This document shows positions 33,281-40,232 of a DNA stretch of 64,000 bases, one piece after another. The DNA lies in assembly GCF_029853695.1 (NCBI RefSeq), contig NZ_CP122537.1:1364001-1428000 (forward strand), read 5' to 3'. A program made the translations under genes and the position numbers. The notes under the pieces are model-generated. The model searched no databases. It had not been told where the DNA came from and was given only the letters and a program-made list of their open reading frames with translations. Source of the DNA: Jannaschia sp. GRR-S6-38 (GTDB lineage Bacteria > Pseudomonadota > Alphaproteobacteria > Rhodobacterales > Rhodobacteraceae). Position 1 is the first letter of the stretch. Each line of letters begins with the position of its first letter.

Positions 33281-34006
33281 CTAGCCCCGCCCCACGTAAG
33301 GCATCGCGTTGGCCATGATCGTCATGGTCAGCACGTTCGCCTCGGGCGGCAGGCTCGCCATGTGCAGCACGGCGCGCGCCGCGTCCTCGACCTCCATCAT
33401 CGCGACCGGCGGCTCGCCCTTGGCGCGGTTGGCGGCGTCGAGCTCCTCCAGCATGGGCGTGCGCGCGTTGCCGATGTCGAGCTGCCCGCAGGCGATGCCC
33501 AGCTCGCGCCCGTCCAGCGCGAGCTGCTTGGTCAGCCCGGTGATCGCATGCTTGGTGACGGTATAGCTGACCGCGCCCGGCCGGGGCACATGCGCGCTGA
33601 TCGAGCCATTGTTGACGATCCGCCCGCCGCGCTGCTCCCGCATCTGCGCGAAGGCGGCGCGCGCCATCAGGAACATGCCGGTCAGGTTGACCGCCACGGC
33701 GCGGTCCCAATCGGCGACATCGGTCCGGTCGATCGGGGCGGCGGGCACGAAGATGCCCGCGTTGTTGAACAGGACGTCCAGCCGTCCGGCGGTCTCCGCG
33801 AAGCTCCGGGTCACCCGTTCGGCATCCCCGGGATCGGTGACGTCGCCCGGCAGGATATGCGCGCCGGGCTGGCCGTCGGCAACCTGTGCCAGCGCATCGG
33901 CCCGCCGCGCCATCAGGCCGACGGTCCAGCCTTCGGCCAGGAACAGCTTCGCGGTCGCCGCACCGATGCCCGAGGACGCCCCCGTGATCAGGATGGATTT
34001 CGTCAT
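33281..34006 (-). CDS. short-chain dehydrogenase/reductase
   Basis: A 241-residue NAD(P)-dependent oxidoreductase. The cofactor motif is TGASSGIGAATAKLF (residues 8-22), followed by LFNNAGIF (NNAG), the catalytic Ser in NNGSISAHVPRPGAVSYTVTKH and the YxxxK pair within it. The substrate is unknown; similar proteins are annotated as generic SDRs. ATG 34006 overlaps the helicase stop by 4 bp, so it is translated with the upstream gene on the minus strand. Confidence 0.92.
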   Translation of the reverse strand: MTKSILITGASSGIGAATAKLFLAEGWTVGLMARRADALAQVADGQPGAHILPGDVTDPGDAERVTRSFAETAGRLDVLFNNAGIFVPAAPIDRTDVADWDRAVAVNLTGMFLMARAAFAQMREQRGGRIVNNGSISAHVPRPGAVSYTVTKHAITGLTKQLALDGRELGIACGQLDIGNARTPMLEELDAANRAKGEPPVAMMEVEDAARAVLHMASLPPEANVLTMTIMANAMPYVGRG

Positions 34007-35535
34007 ACCTCGCTCTCCCCTTGCAATGTCAGCGGCGCGGCCTCGGCCTTCAGATCCGCGGTGTCCAGCGGATGGGTCGGCCGCGCCAGCGCGTAGCGGC
34101 GCACCCAGATCAGCCGCGTCGCCGCGCGCGTGATCGCCACATAGGCCAGCCGCTTCCAGAGCTGCTGCCCCGCCTCGACCCGGCCGGCCCGGCTGGCGGC
34201 GTAGAGATCGGGCGCGAAGACCTGCACCGCGTCCCATTGCGAGCCCTGCGCCTTGTGGATCGTCACCGCGGCGCCGTGCAGGAAGGCCGCGCCCATGCGG
34301 GCGGCGAAGGGCAGGAAGGGCTCCTCCTCGTCGGGATGCTCGATCTTCACGATCGAGGAGACGGAGATCTCCGGCTCCGGCGCGCCCACGACATGCAGCT
34401 TCGAGAAGCCCGGCTTGCGCCCCGGTCCCAGGTAGACGACCTGCGCGCCCTTGATCAGCCCGCGCGCCTCCAGGTCGATCCGCCGCTTGCGGTGCTTCAG
34501 CGGCAATTCCAGCCCGTCGCAGATCAGCGGCTCGCCGGGGAGAAGCTGGGTGTCGTCGGCGCCATGGGCTTGCCGGAAGGCGCGGATCAGGCGGATCCGG
34601 GTCGCGTTGCGCCAGACCAGCACCGGCGAGCGGGCCATCAGGTCGCTATCGACCCGCTGCGCGACCTGAACGCGGTCGTCGCGCGCGGCAGCCTGCTCGA
34701 CCATCCGCTCGAACGCCTCGAAGCCGAGCGCCGGGTCGCCCAGCGCGTGGGCGAGATCTAGGATCGGGCTGTCGGCGGCCTGCCGGTGCACGCGGTGCAG
34801 ATGCATCAGATCGTCGCCGTCGAATCGGTCGAAGACCATGCGGCCCGACTGGTTGACCGGGGCCAGCTGCGCGGGGTCGCCGAACAGCACGAGGGTCGGG
34901 AAGATCTCGGTCAGGTCCTCGTATTGCTTGTCGTCCAGCATCGAGGATTCGTCGACGAAACCCACGTCCAGCGGGCTGTCGCGCCGCTTCCAGCCGGTGA
35001 TGAAATCCGAGCCGCGCAGGCCCGCCGCCGCCAGCGCACCGGGCACCGAATTGGTCTCGTCACAGACCCGCTTGGCGCGGTCCAGCGCCTCGTCGGTCAG
35101 GCCCTCGACCGTGGGGCGGTCGCGCTCGCCCGCCAGCCACTCGGCGATCTTCTCGTATTCCGGGTCGTAGACCGGCGTGTAGAGGATGCGGTGGATCGTC
35201 GTCGCGGGCACGCCGCGGCTGCGCAGCACGCTGGCCGCCTTGTTGGTCGGCGCCAGTACCGCGAGGGTCCGGCGATCCTTCCGCTTGCGCTCGTAGTCAC
35301 CCGAGACGAGGTCCAGCCCGGCGTCGCGCATCGCCGTGACCAGCTGCGCCAGCAGAAGCGTCTTGCCCGAGCCCGCCTTGCCGGTAACCGCCAGCACGCG
35401 GCTGTCGTCATCCTCGCGCGGGGCGGCGAAGCCGTCGGCGAGGTCGATGCCCGAAGCGGACAGGATCTCGGCGATCCGGTCCCAGGCTTCGGCCTGGTCT
35501 GCGGAGAGTTCGGGAGTGGGAGCGGGGACGGCCAT
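34003..35535 (-). CDS. RecD-like superfamily 1 ATP-dependent helicase
   Basis: A 510-residue AAA/UvrD_C_2 protein. Walker A is VTGKAGSGKTLLLAQL (about residues 49-64). Further motifs are LAPTNKAASVLRSRG (Ia), VDESSMLDDKQYEDL (Walker B), LVLFGDPAQLAPVNQSG (III), and near the end HGAAVTIHKAQGSQWDAVQVF (V) and YVAITRAATRLIWV (VI), the latter two typical of the RecD2/UvrD_C_2 helicases. Such short RecD-like helicases are common in alphaproteobacteria and presumably act in DNA repair; a specific partner is unknown. It ends overlapping the SDR gene. Confidence 0.93.
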   Translation of the reverse strand: MAVPAPTPELSADQAEAWDRIAEILSASGIDLADGFAAPREDDDSRVLAVTGKAGSGKTLLLAQLVTAMRDAGLDLVSGDYERKRKDRRTLAVLAPTNKAASVLRSRGVPATTIHRILYTPVYDPEYEKIAEWLAGERDRPTVEGLTDEALDRAKRVCDETNSVPGALAAAGLRGSDFITGWKRRDSPLDVGFVDESSMLDDKQYEDLTEIFPTLVLFGDPAQLAPVNQSGRMVFDRFDGDDLMHLHRVHRQAADSPILDLAHALGDPALGFEAFERMVEQAAARDDRVQVAQRVDSDLMARSPVLVWRNATRIRLIRAFRQAHGADDTQLLPGEPLICDGLELPLKHRKRRIDLEARGLIKGAQVVYLGPGRKPGFSKLHVVGAPEPEISVSSIVKIEHPDEEEPFLPFAARMGAAFLHGAAVTIHKAQGSQWDAVQVFAPDLYAASRAGRVEAGQQLWKRLAYVAITRAATRLIWVRRYALARPTHPLDTADLKAEAAPLTLQGESEV

Positions 35536-35553
35536 CGCCCCCTTCTGGCGGCT

Positions 35554-36180
35554 TCAGGCGCGGGTGGGAAGGGCGTGACCGCGCGGCAGATCGCCGAAGG
35601 CCGCCTCGAACCAGGCGCGCGCGGTCGCGTGCGTCACGCCGCAGCGGCGGGCCAGCGCGTCGTGGGTCGCGGGCGCGAAGGTCCACAGGCCGACCGCGAT
35701 CCCGTTTTCCCGGCCCAGGACCTCGGGCTCCCAGCCGAGCCGGCGATAGACGCGGATCATCGCGGCGTCGAATACGCCCACCGCGTGGGTCAGCCCCATC
35801 CCCAGCCCCAGCTCGCTGGCGGCCAGGAGCAGCGTCCGCGCGGCCTTGGTCTTCGTGCCGGGGGCGAGGCAGAACCGCGTGCATTCCCAGATCCGGCCGG
35901 AGCGCACCGGGCCGCCGGCGAGACCCGCGAAGACGTCGGCCAGCATATGCGGCCCGGTGGTGGGCAGAAAGCGCATCGAGGCCGCGTGACCGCCTGCCCC
36001 GTCCTCGGCCAGCACGTAGAGCGGATCCATCGCGTCATAGGCATCGGTCTCCCAGCCCAGCGCATCGACCTGGACCTCCCAGCCCAGCCTGTCGCGGAAT
36101 TGCACGGCGCGGTCGCGGAACATGTCGGCGGCGAGATCGGGATAATGGGTCAGTTCGGAAGCGTAGAGGTAACGGATCAT
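35554..36180 (-). CDS. acyl-homoserine-lactone synthase (LuxI family)
   Basis: A 208-residue autoinducer synthase making N-acyl-homoserine lactones from SAM and acyl-ACP. All the invariant LuxI residues are present at the expected places: Arg24, Phe28, Trp34, Asp45, Asp48, Arg69, Phe83, Glu98 and Arg101 (segments FRDRLGW, RFLPTTGPHMLADVF, IWECTRF). The acyl chain cannot be predicted. It lies 101 bp downstream of the LuxR gene on the same strand. I saw no perfect lux box in that gap. Confidence 0.95.
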   Translation of the reverse strand: MIRYLYASELTHYPDLAADMFRDRAVQFRDRLGWEVQVDALGWETDAYDAMDPLYVLAEDGAGGHAASMRFLPTTGPHMLADVFAGLAGGPVRSGRIWECTRFCLAPGTKTKAARTLLLAASELGLGMGLTHAVGVFDAAMIRVYRRLGWEPEVLGRENGIAVGLWTFAPATHDALARRCGVTHATARAWFEAAFGDLPRGHALPTRA

Positions 36181-36281
36181 CGCGGGGGCCCTCTCGGCGT
36201 TGTGACCGACAGGGCTGGGTCCGCGCGGGTTACCGGTTTCCTAGCGTGCGCCCGAAAAGACTTCGCGCAACGGGCGGGCGC

Positions 36282-36992
36282 TCAGAGTCCGATCAGGCCA
36301 CGGGCGAGGGCGTTGGCGACCGCATGGGTCGTGTTGAGCGCGCCCAGCTTGTGACGCGCGCTCTCGATATAGACGCGAAGCGTGTGCTCGGAGATCTTCA
36401 GCCGCTCGGCCGCCTGCGCGCGCGAGCGGCCCGCGGCCAGCATCGTGAGCGCATCGCGCTCGCGTGGCGAGAGGCTCGGCGCCCCCTCGCCCCCCGCCCC
36501 CTCGATCGCGAGCGCGCGTTCGTTGACGTAATGCGCCGCCAGCAGGAGGTCGTCCATATGCGCCCGGGTGAAGCGCGCCCAGCTGTCATCGCCCGCCTTG
36601 TTGTTGACCGTGAACAGCGCGAACTGCCCCGCCGGCCCGCGGATCGGCAGCGAGTAGCCCTGGTTCCCCAGCCCGTGCGCGATGCTTTCGGCCAGCAGCA
36701 TGCGCGCCGGGCGGCCCGACCAGTTCAGCCGCTTCCAGTCGACCGGCGTGAAGCGGCGGAAGCAGGACAGCACGACCGGGTCGATGGTCTGGAAGTCCCG
36801 CTCGACATAGATATCGACCCAGCGCTTCGAATAGGTCAGCGCGGCCCATTGCTCGCCGCCCGCCTTGACGCAGTGGTAGACGAGGTGCTCGACATCGTAG
36901 CGATCACGCAGATCGACGACGGCAGCTTCCAGCTGGGCGAGGCTGTCGCAATCCCCCATCCGTTCCAATACGTCGTCCAGTTTCCGCGCCAT
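36282..36992 (-). CDS. LuxR-family autoinducer-binding transcriptional regulator
   Basis: A 236-residue quorum-sensing regulator. The N-terminal autoinducer domain has the conserved Trp58, Tyr62, Asp71 and Pro72 (SKRWVDIY, TIDPVV). The C-terminal GerE-type helix-turn-helix is LSPRERDALTMLAAGRSRAQAAERLKISEHTLRVYIESARHKLGA (about residues 174-218). It pairs with the LuxI gene just downstream. Its first 89 bp overlap a small ORF read in another frame, so translation of the two may be coupled. Confidence 0.95.
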   Translation of the reverse strand: MARKLDDVLERMGDCDSLAQLEAAVVDLRDRYDVEHLVYHCVKAGGEQWAALTYSKRWVDIYVERDFQTIDPVVLSCFRRFTPVDWKRLNWSGRPARMLLAESIAHGLGNQGYSLPIRGPAGQFALFTVNNKAGDDSWARFTRAHMDDLLLAAHYVNERALAIEGAGGEGAPSLSPRERDALTMLAAGRSRAQAAERLKISEHTLRVYIESARHKLGALNTTHAVANALARGLIGL

Positions 36993-37146
36993 TCGGCCCC
37001 GTTCGTTCCGTCAGGGGGCGCTGCGCGAGTTCGGTCGCTGCCACGGCTCGGGCCTCCTCGAGCTGGCAGGCCAGTTCGGGAAGGTCGTTCGCCACGGCGA
37101 AGCCGTGCAGGTCGCCTAGGACCTCGATGATCCAGTTCTTCGACAT
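36904..37146 (-). CDS. small protein overlapping the luxR 5' end
   Basis: An 80-residue ORF whose N-terminal part MSKNWIIEVLGDLHGFAVANDLPELACQLEEARAVAATELA reads as a well-formed helical protein and resembles small hypothetical proteins seen upstream of luxR genes in roseobacters (from memory). It is preceded by CAGGGAGAGGA. The last 29 residues lie within luxR in another frame and are Arg/Gly-rich, so the conserved part ends near the luxR start. Function is unknown; a role in quorum-sensing control or coupling is inference. Confidence 0.62.
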   Translation of the reverse strand: MSKNWIIEVLGDLHGFAVANDLPELACQLEEARAVAATELAQRPLTERTGPNGAETGRRIGTDGGLRQPRPAGSCRRRSA

Positions 37147-37196
37147 GACGTTCCTCTCCCTGAGGTTAACGATGGGTTAAGAAGAACTAATGGATT

Positions 37197-37227
37197 GCGA
37201 AAAGCCGCGTTACTCACCGCTTTTCGC
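37197..37227. repeat. inverted repeat upstream of the luxR unit
   Basis: GCGAAAAGC (37197-37205) and GCTTTTCGC (37219-37227) are perfect 9-bp inverted repeats with a 13-nt loop. They lie about 50 bp upstream of the small ORF that precedes luxR. An operator or leader hairpin for the quorum-sensing unit is possible. Confidence 0.5.
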
Positions 37228-37285
37228 TCCCCAGAAATGGCGAGGGGCGGGGACGGAAGCTCTTGAGTCGGAAGGTGCCACGCGA

Positions 37286-37313
37286 AAGGGCCGCGCCCGA
37301 TGGCACGGCCCTT
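37286..37313 (-). terminator. terminator hairpin after ccrA
   Basis: AAGGGCCG (37286-37293) and CGGCCCTT (37306-37313) form an 8-bp stem with a 12-nt loop starting 21 bp after the ccrA stop; on the minus strand the stem ends in TTTC. The T-run is short, but position and symmetry fit a transcription terminator. Confidence 0.6.
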
Positions 37314-37333
37314 CCGAGCGAATCGCTCCGGTC

Positions 37334-38626
37334 TCAGCGGGTCGGACCGGCCTCCAGCACATCCTCGACGGTGCGAAGCCCGGTGCGCGGCGCCTGGACG
37401 AGAACCGACATATTGCCCGGCAGATGCTCGTTCCGGCGCATCTTCATATGCGCCGCGGGCAGGTCCTTCCAGGCGAAGCATTCCGACATGCAGGGATCGA
37501 GGCGCCGCTCGACCATCAGGTTGTTGGCGGCGCTGGCCTGCTTGAGATGGGCGAAGTGGCTGCCCTGCAGACGCTTCTGGTGCATCCACATGTAGCGGAC
37601 GTCGAAGGTCAAGTTGTAGCCGGTGGTGCCGGCGCAGATCACGACCATGCCGCCCTTCTTGCAGACAAAGGTCGAGACCGGGAAGGTCGCCTCGCCGGGA
37701 TGCTCGAACACCATGTCGACATTGTTGCCCTTGCCGGTGATGTCCCAGATCGCCTTGCCGAACTTGCGCGCTTCCTTGAACCACTCCGCGTATTCCGGCG
37801 TGTTCACGGTGGGAAGCTGGCCCCAGCACTTGAAGTCGTTGCGGTTGATGACGCCCTTGGCGCCCAGCCCCATCACGAAGTCGCGCTTGCTCTCGTCCGA
37901 GATGACGCCGATCGCGTTCGCGCCGGCCGTGTTGATAAGCTGGATCGCGTAGGAGCCGAGGCCGCCCGATGCGCCCCAGACTAGCACGTTCTGGCCGGGC
38001 TTGAGGTCATGCGGCTCGTGGCCGAACAGCATCCGGTAGGCGGTGGCGAGCGTGAGCGTGTAACAGGCCGCTTCCTCCCAGGTTAGGTGCTTGGGGCGCG
38101 GCATCAGCTGCTGCGCCTGGACATTGGTGAATTGCGCGAAGCTGCCGTCGGGCGTCTCGTAGCCCCAGATGCGCTGGCTGGGCGAATACATCGGGTCGCC
38201 GCCGTTGCAGTGCTCGTCGTCGCCGTCGTCCTGGTTGCAGTGGATCACGACCTCGTCGCCGACCTTCCAGCGCTTCACCTTGTCGCCGACGGCCCAGACG
38301 ATGCCCGAGGCGTCGGAACCGGCGATGTGATACGGCATCTTGTGGCCGTCGAACGGGCTGATCGGGACGCCGAGCGAGGCCCAGACTCCGTTGTAGTTGA
38401 TGCCCGCGGCCATCACGAGAACGAGGACTTCGTGGCTGTCCAGTTGCGGGACGTCGACCACTTCGAGCTGCATGGCGGTGTCGGGCTCGCCGTGGCGTTC
38501 CCGACGGATGGCCCAGGCGTACATCTGCTTGGGCACATGTCCGAGCGGAGGCATCTCGCCCATCTCGTAGAGGTCCTTGATCCCGGCATCGGTCGCCAGG
38601 GGCGGGGTCTTGTCGTCGAGCGCCAT
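37334..38626 (-). CDS. ccrA: crotonyl-CoA carboxylase/reductase
   Basis: A 430-residue cytosolic medium-chain reductase that reductively carboxylates crotonyl-CoA to ethylmalonyl-CoA, the signature step of the ethylmalonyl-CoA pathway. It reads nearly colinearly with Rhodobacter Ccr: KDLYEMGEMPPLGHVPKQMYAW, FDGHKMPYHIAGSDASGIVWAVG, VVIHCNQDDGDD, the NADPH site VLVWGASGGLGSYAIQL and FDVRYMWMHQKRLQGSHFA. The start is ATG 38626, with GGAGG at good spacing; ATG 38632 is too close to it. It is transcribed alone between a terminator and the acyltransferase gene. Confidence 0.97.
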   Translation of the reverse strand: MALDDKTPPLATDAGIKDLYEMGEMPPLGHVPKQMYAWAIRRERHGEPDTAMQLEVVDVPQLDSHEVLVLVMAAGINYNGVWASLGVPISPFDGHKMPYHIAGSDASGIVWAVGDKVKRWKVGDEVVIHCNQDDGDDEHCNGGDPMYSPSQRIWGYETPDGSFAQFTNVQAQQLMPRPKHLTWEEAACYTLTLATAYRMLFGHEPHDLKPGQNVLVWGASGGLGSYAIQLINTAGANAIGVISDESKRDFVMGLGAKGVINRNDFKCWGQLPTVNTPEYAEWFKEARKFGKAIWDITGKGNNVDMVFEHPGEATFPVSTFVCKKGGMVVICAGTTGYNLTFDVRYMWMHQKRLQGSHFAHLKQASAANNLMVERRLDPCMSECFAWKDLPAAHMKMRRNEHLPGNMSVLVQAPRTGLRTVEDVLEAGPTR

Positions 38627-38725
38627 CGTCATCCTCCGAATCCTTGCCGCAACGCGGAATCGCTCCGCTATCGGAGGTCGTCTAGCAGCCTGAAAGCAAC
38701 TTTCAAACCCCGATATCGGGCTTTG

Positions 38726-38740
38726 CGTAACTTTCTTACG
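38726..38740. promoter_or_regulatory. CGTAA-N5-TTACG dyad upstream of ccrA
   Basis: CGTAA (38726-38730), spacer CTTTC, TTACG (38736-38740) is a perfect dyad 100 bp upstream of the ccrA ATG, overlapping the stop codon of the acyltransferase gene. A near-identical 16-bp element lies just upstream of ecm (40206-40221). A shared regulator of the pathway is inferred. Confidence 0.45.
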
Positions 38741-40100
38741 GTCTGGGTTTCTGCACCGGCAAGGTGTTCGCGTAGAAGGTGAACAGATCGCGCCAGTCGG
38801 GATCGGGGCGCACGCGGTCGCCGTCGAGCTCGAGCGCGCGGCGCACCTCCAGCATGCACAGGGCGACATGCGTTACCTCCGCCATATCGTCCGCCTCGTG
38901 ATGCATCGGGTGGCCCTCCGCCCCGAGCACGGCGGAGCGATCGGCGACATGCGCGGCGATCGCGGCCTGGCTGGTGAGGCCCGCGTCCAGCGCCTCGCAG
39001 ACCAGCGCCACCGGCAGGACCGGCAGCACCTCCTCGATCCGCTCCAGGAGCGCCGCGCCCAGCGCGGCCGCCGGATCGGCATGCCCTTCCCACAGGAACC
39101 GGCGCAGCGACAGCGGCCGCCCGAAAGCCACCGCGGCATAGCCGAAGCGCGTGAACCGCCCCGTCAGCCGCAATTGCACATGCCGCCAGACATAGCGCGC
39201 CACCACCCACCAGCGCAGCCGGAAGACGCCCGTCCCCTCGGTCCCCGCGGCCATCAGGACGCGGTCTTCCAGAACCCGCTCGTAATTCAGCGCGACCGGC
39301 ACGAAGACCACGTCGCGCGCGTCCTCGGGGTCGTGATCGGCCAGCACATAGCTCAGGATCCCGAGCTTCGGCGCCTGCAGCGCCCCGTCCCGCGACAGAC
39401 GGCCTTCGGGAAAGACCGCCTGGGTGGTGCCGTTCTGCGTGGCGATCTGAATGTAGCGCGCCAGGACCTTGCGATAGAGCGGGTTGAGGTCGCGCCGCCG
39501 CACGAAATAGCCGCCCAGCGCGCGGATCAGCGGCGCGAGCGGCCAGCGCCGCGCCCATTCGCCCACCGCGTAGGCCAGCGCCGTCTGCCGCGCCGCCAGC
39601 CAGGTCACCAGCACGTAATCCATGTTCGAGCGGTGGTTGAGGACGTAGATCACCGTCGCGCTGGGCTCGACCCCGTCCAGCGCCGCATCCTCGCCCGTCA
39701 CCCGGACGCGGTAGAGGCTGCGCGACAGCCAGCGCGCCAGCCGCATCGCGACGGTGAAATAGAGCGTGGCGGAAAAGCCCGGCACGATCTCGCGGGCGTA
39801 GCGGCGGGCGGTCTCGAAGGCGACCTGGTCGGGAATGCCCTCGGCGCGCGCATGGTCGATCACCGCCTGCGCGACCTGCGGGTCATGGGTCAGACGGTTG
39901 ATGGTGTCGCTGCGCCGAGCCAGCTTGAACGGCTCGATCGGCCGCGCCAGCCGGGTGTTCAGCCGCGCGACCAGCCGCTCGGCCCGCTTGCGGAAGAACC
40001 AGCGCACCGACGGGAACAGGAAATGGGACGCGAAGGTCACGGCGGCGAAGGCGAGAAGCAGAAACAGCGCCCAGATTGGAAGCTCGACCGTGCGAAACAT
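38736..40100 (-). CDS. glycerol-3-phosphate/1-acylglycerol-3-phosphate acyltransferase-like (PlsB/PlsC superfamily)
   Basis: A 454-residue membrane-associated acyltransferase. An N-terminal membrane helix (WALFLLLAFAAVTFASHFLF) precedes the PlsC domain: motif I NHRSNMDYVLVTWL (HX4D), LIRALGGYFVRRR and motif III FPEGRLSRDG. The length, with long flanking regions, resembles PlsB-like enzymes more than short PlsC. It probably acylates glycerolipid precursors. It lies between ccrA and ecm, divergent from ecm. The start is ATG 40100; upstream codons to 40136 are not family-like. Confidence 0.88.
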   Translation of the reverse strand: MFRTVELPIWALFLLLAFAAVTFASHFLFPSVRWFFRKRAERLVARLNTRLARPIEPFKLARRSDTINRLTHDPQVAQAVIDHARAEGIPDQVAFETARRYAREIVPGFSATLYFTVAMRLARWLSRSLYRVRVTGEDAALDGVEPSATVIYVLNHRSNMDYVLVTWLAARQTALAYAVGEWARRWPLAPLIRALGGYFVRRRDLNPLYRKVLARYIQIATQNGTTQAVFPEGRLSRDGALQAPKLGILSYVLADHDPEDARDVVFVPVALNYERVLEDRVLMAAGTEGTGVFRLRWWVVARYVWRHVQLRLTGRFTRFGYAAVAFGRPLSLRRFLWEGHADPAAALGAALLERIEEVLPVLPVALVCEALDAGLTSQAAIAAHVADRSAVLGAEGHPMHHEADDMAEVTHVALCMLEVRRALELDGDRVRPDPDWRDLFTFYANTLPVQKPRP

Positions 40101-40206
40101 TGGCGGAGAGTGACCGCGCGCCGCCCGTCCGTCCATCCCCGCTGCGCATCACGCCGCGCTGCGGCGTTTCCGCTTGAAACAGAAATGCGTCGTGATACCG
40201 TCTTCG

Positions 40207-40221
40207 CGTAATTTCGTTGCG
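40207..40221. promoter_or_regulatory. CGTAA-N5-TTGCG dyad upstream of ecm
   Basis: CGTAA (40207-40211), TTTCG, TTGCG (40217-40221) is a one-mismatch dyad ending 11 bp before the ecm ATG. Its 16-bp form GCGTAATTTCGTTGCG closely matches the ccrA element GCGTAACTTTCTTACG. Its closeness to the start codon suggests an operator within the 5' leader rather than an activator site. Confidence 0.4.
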
Positions 40222-40232
40222 AGGCTCGTCCG

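Noticed and set aside
36181..36281. Search for a lux box between luxR and luxI
   Set aside because: No convincing 18-20 bp dyad of lux-box type was seen; regulation of luxI by LuxR is left as inference only.
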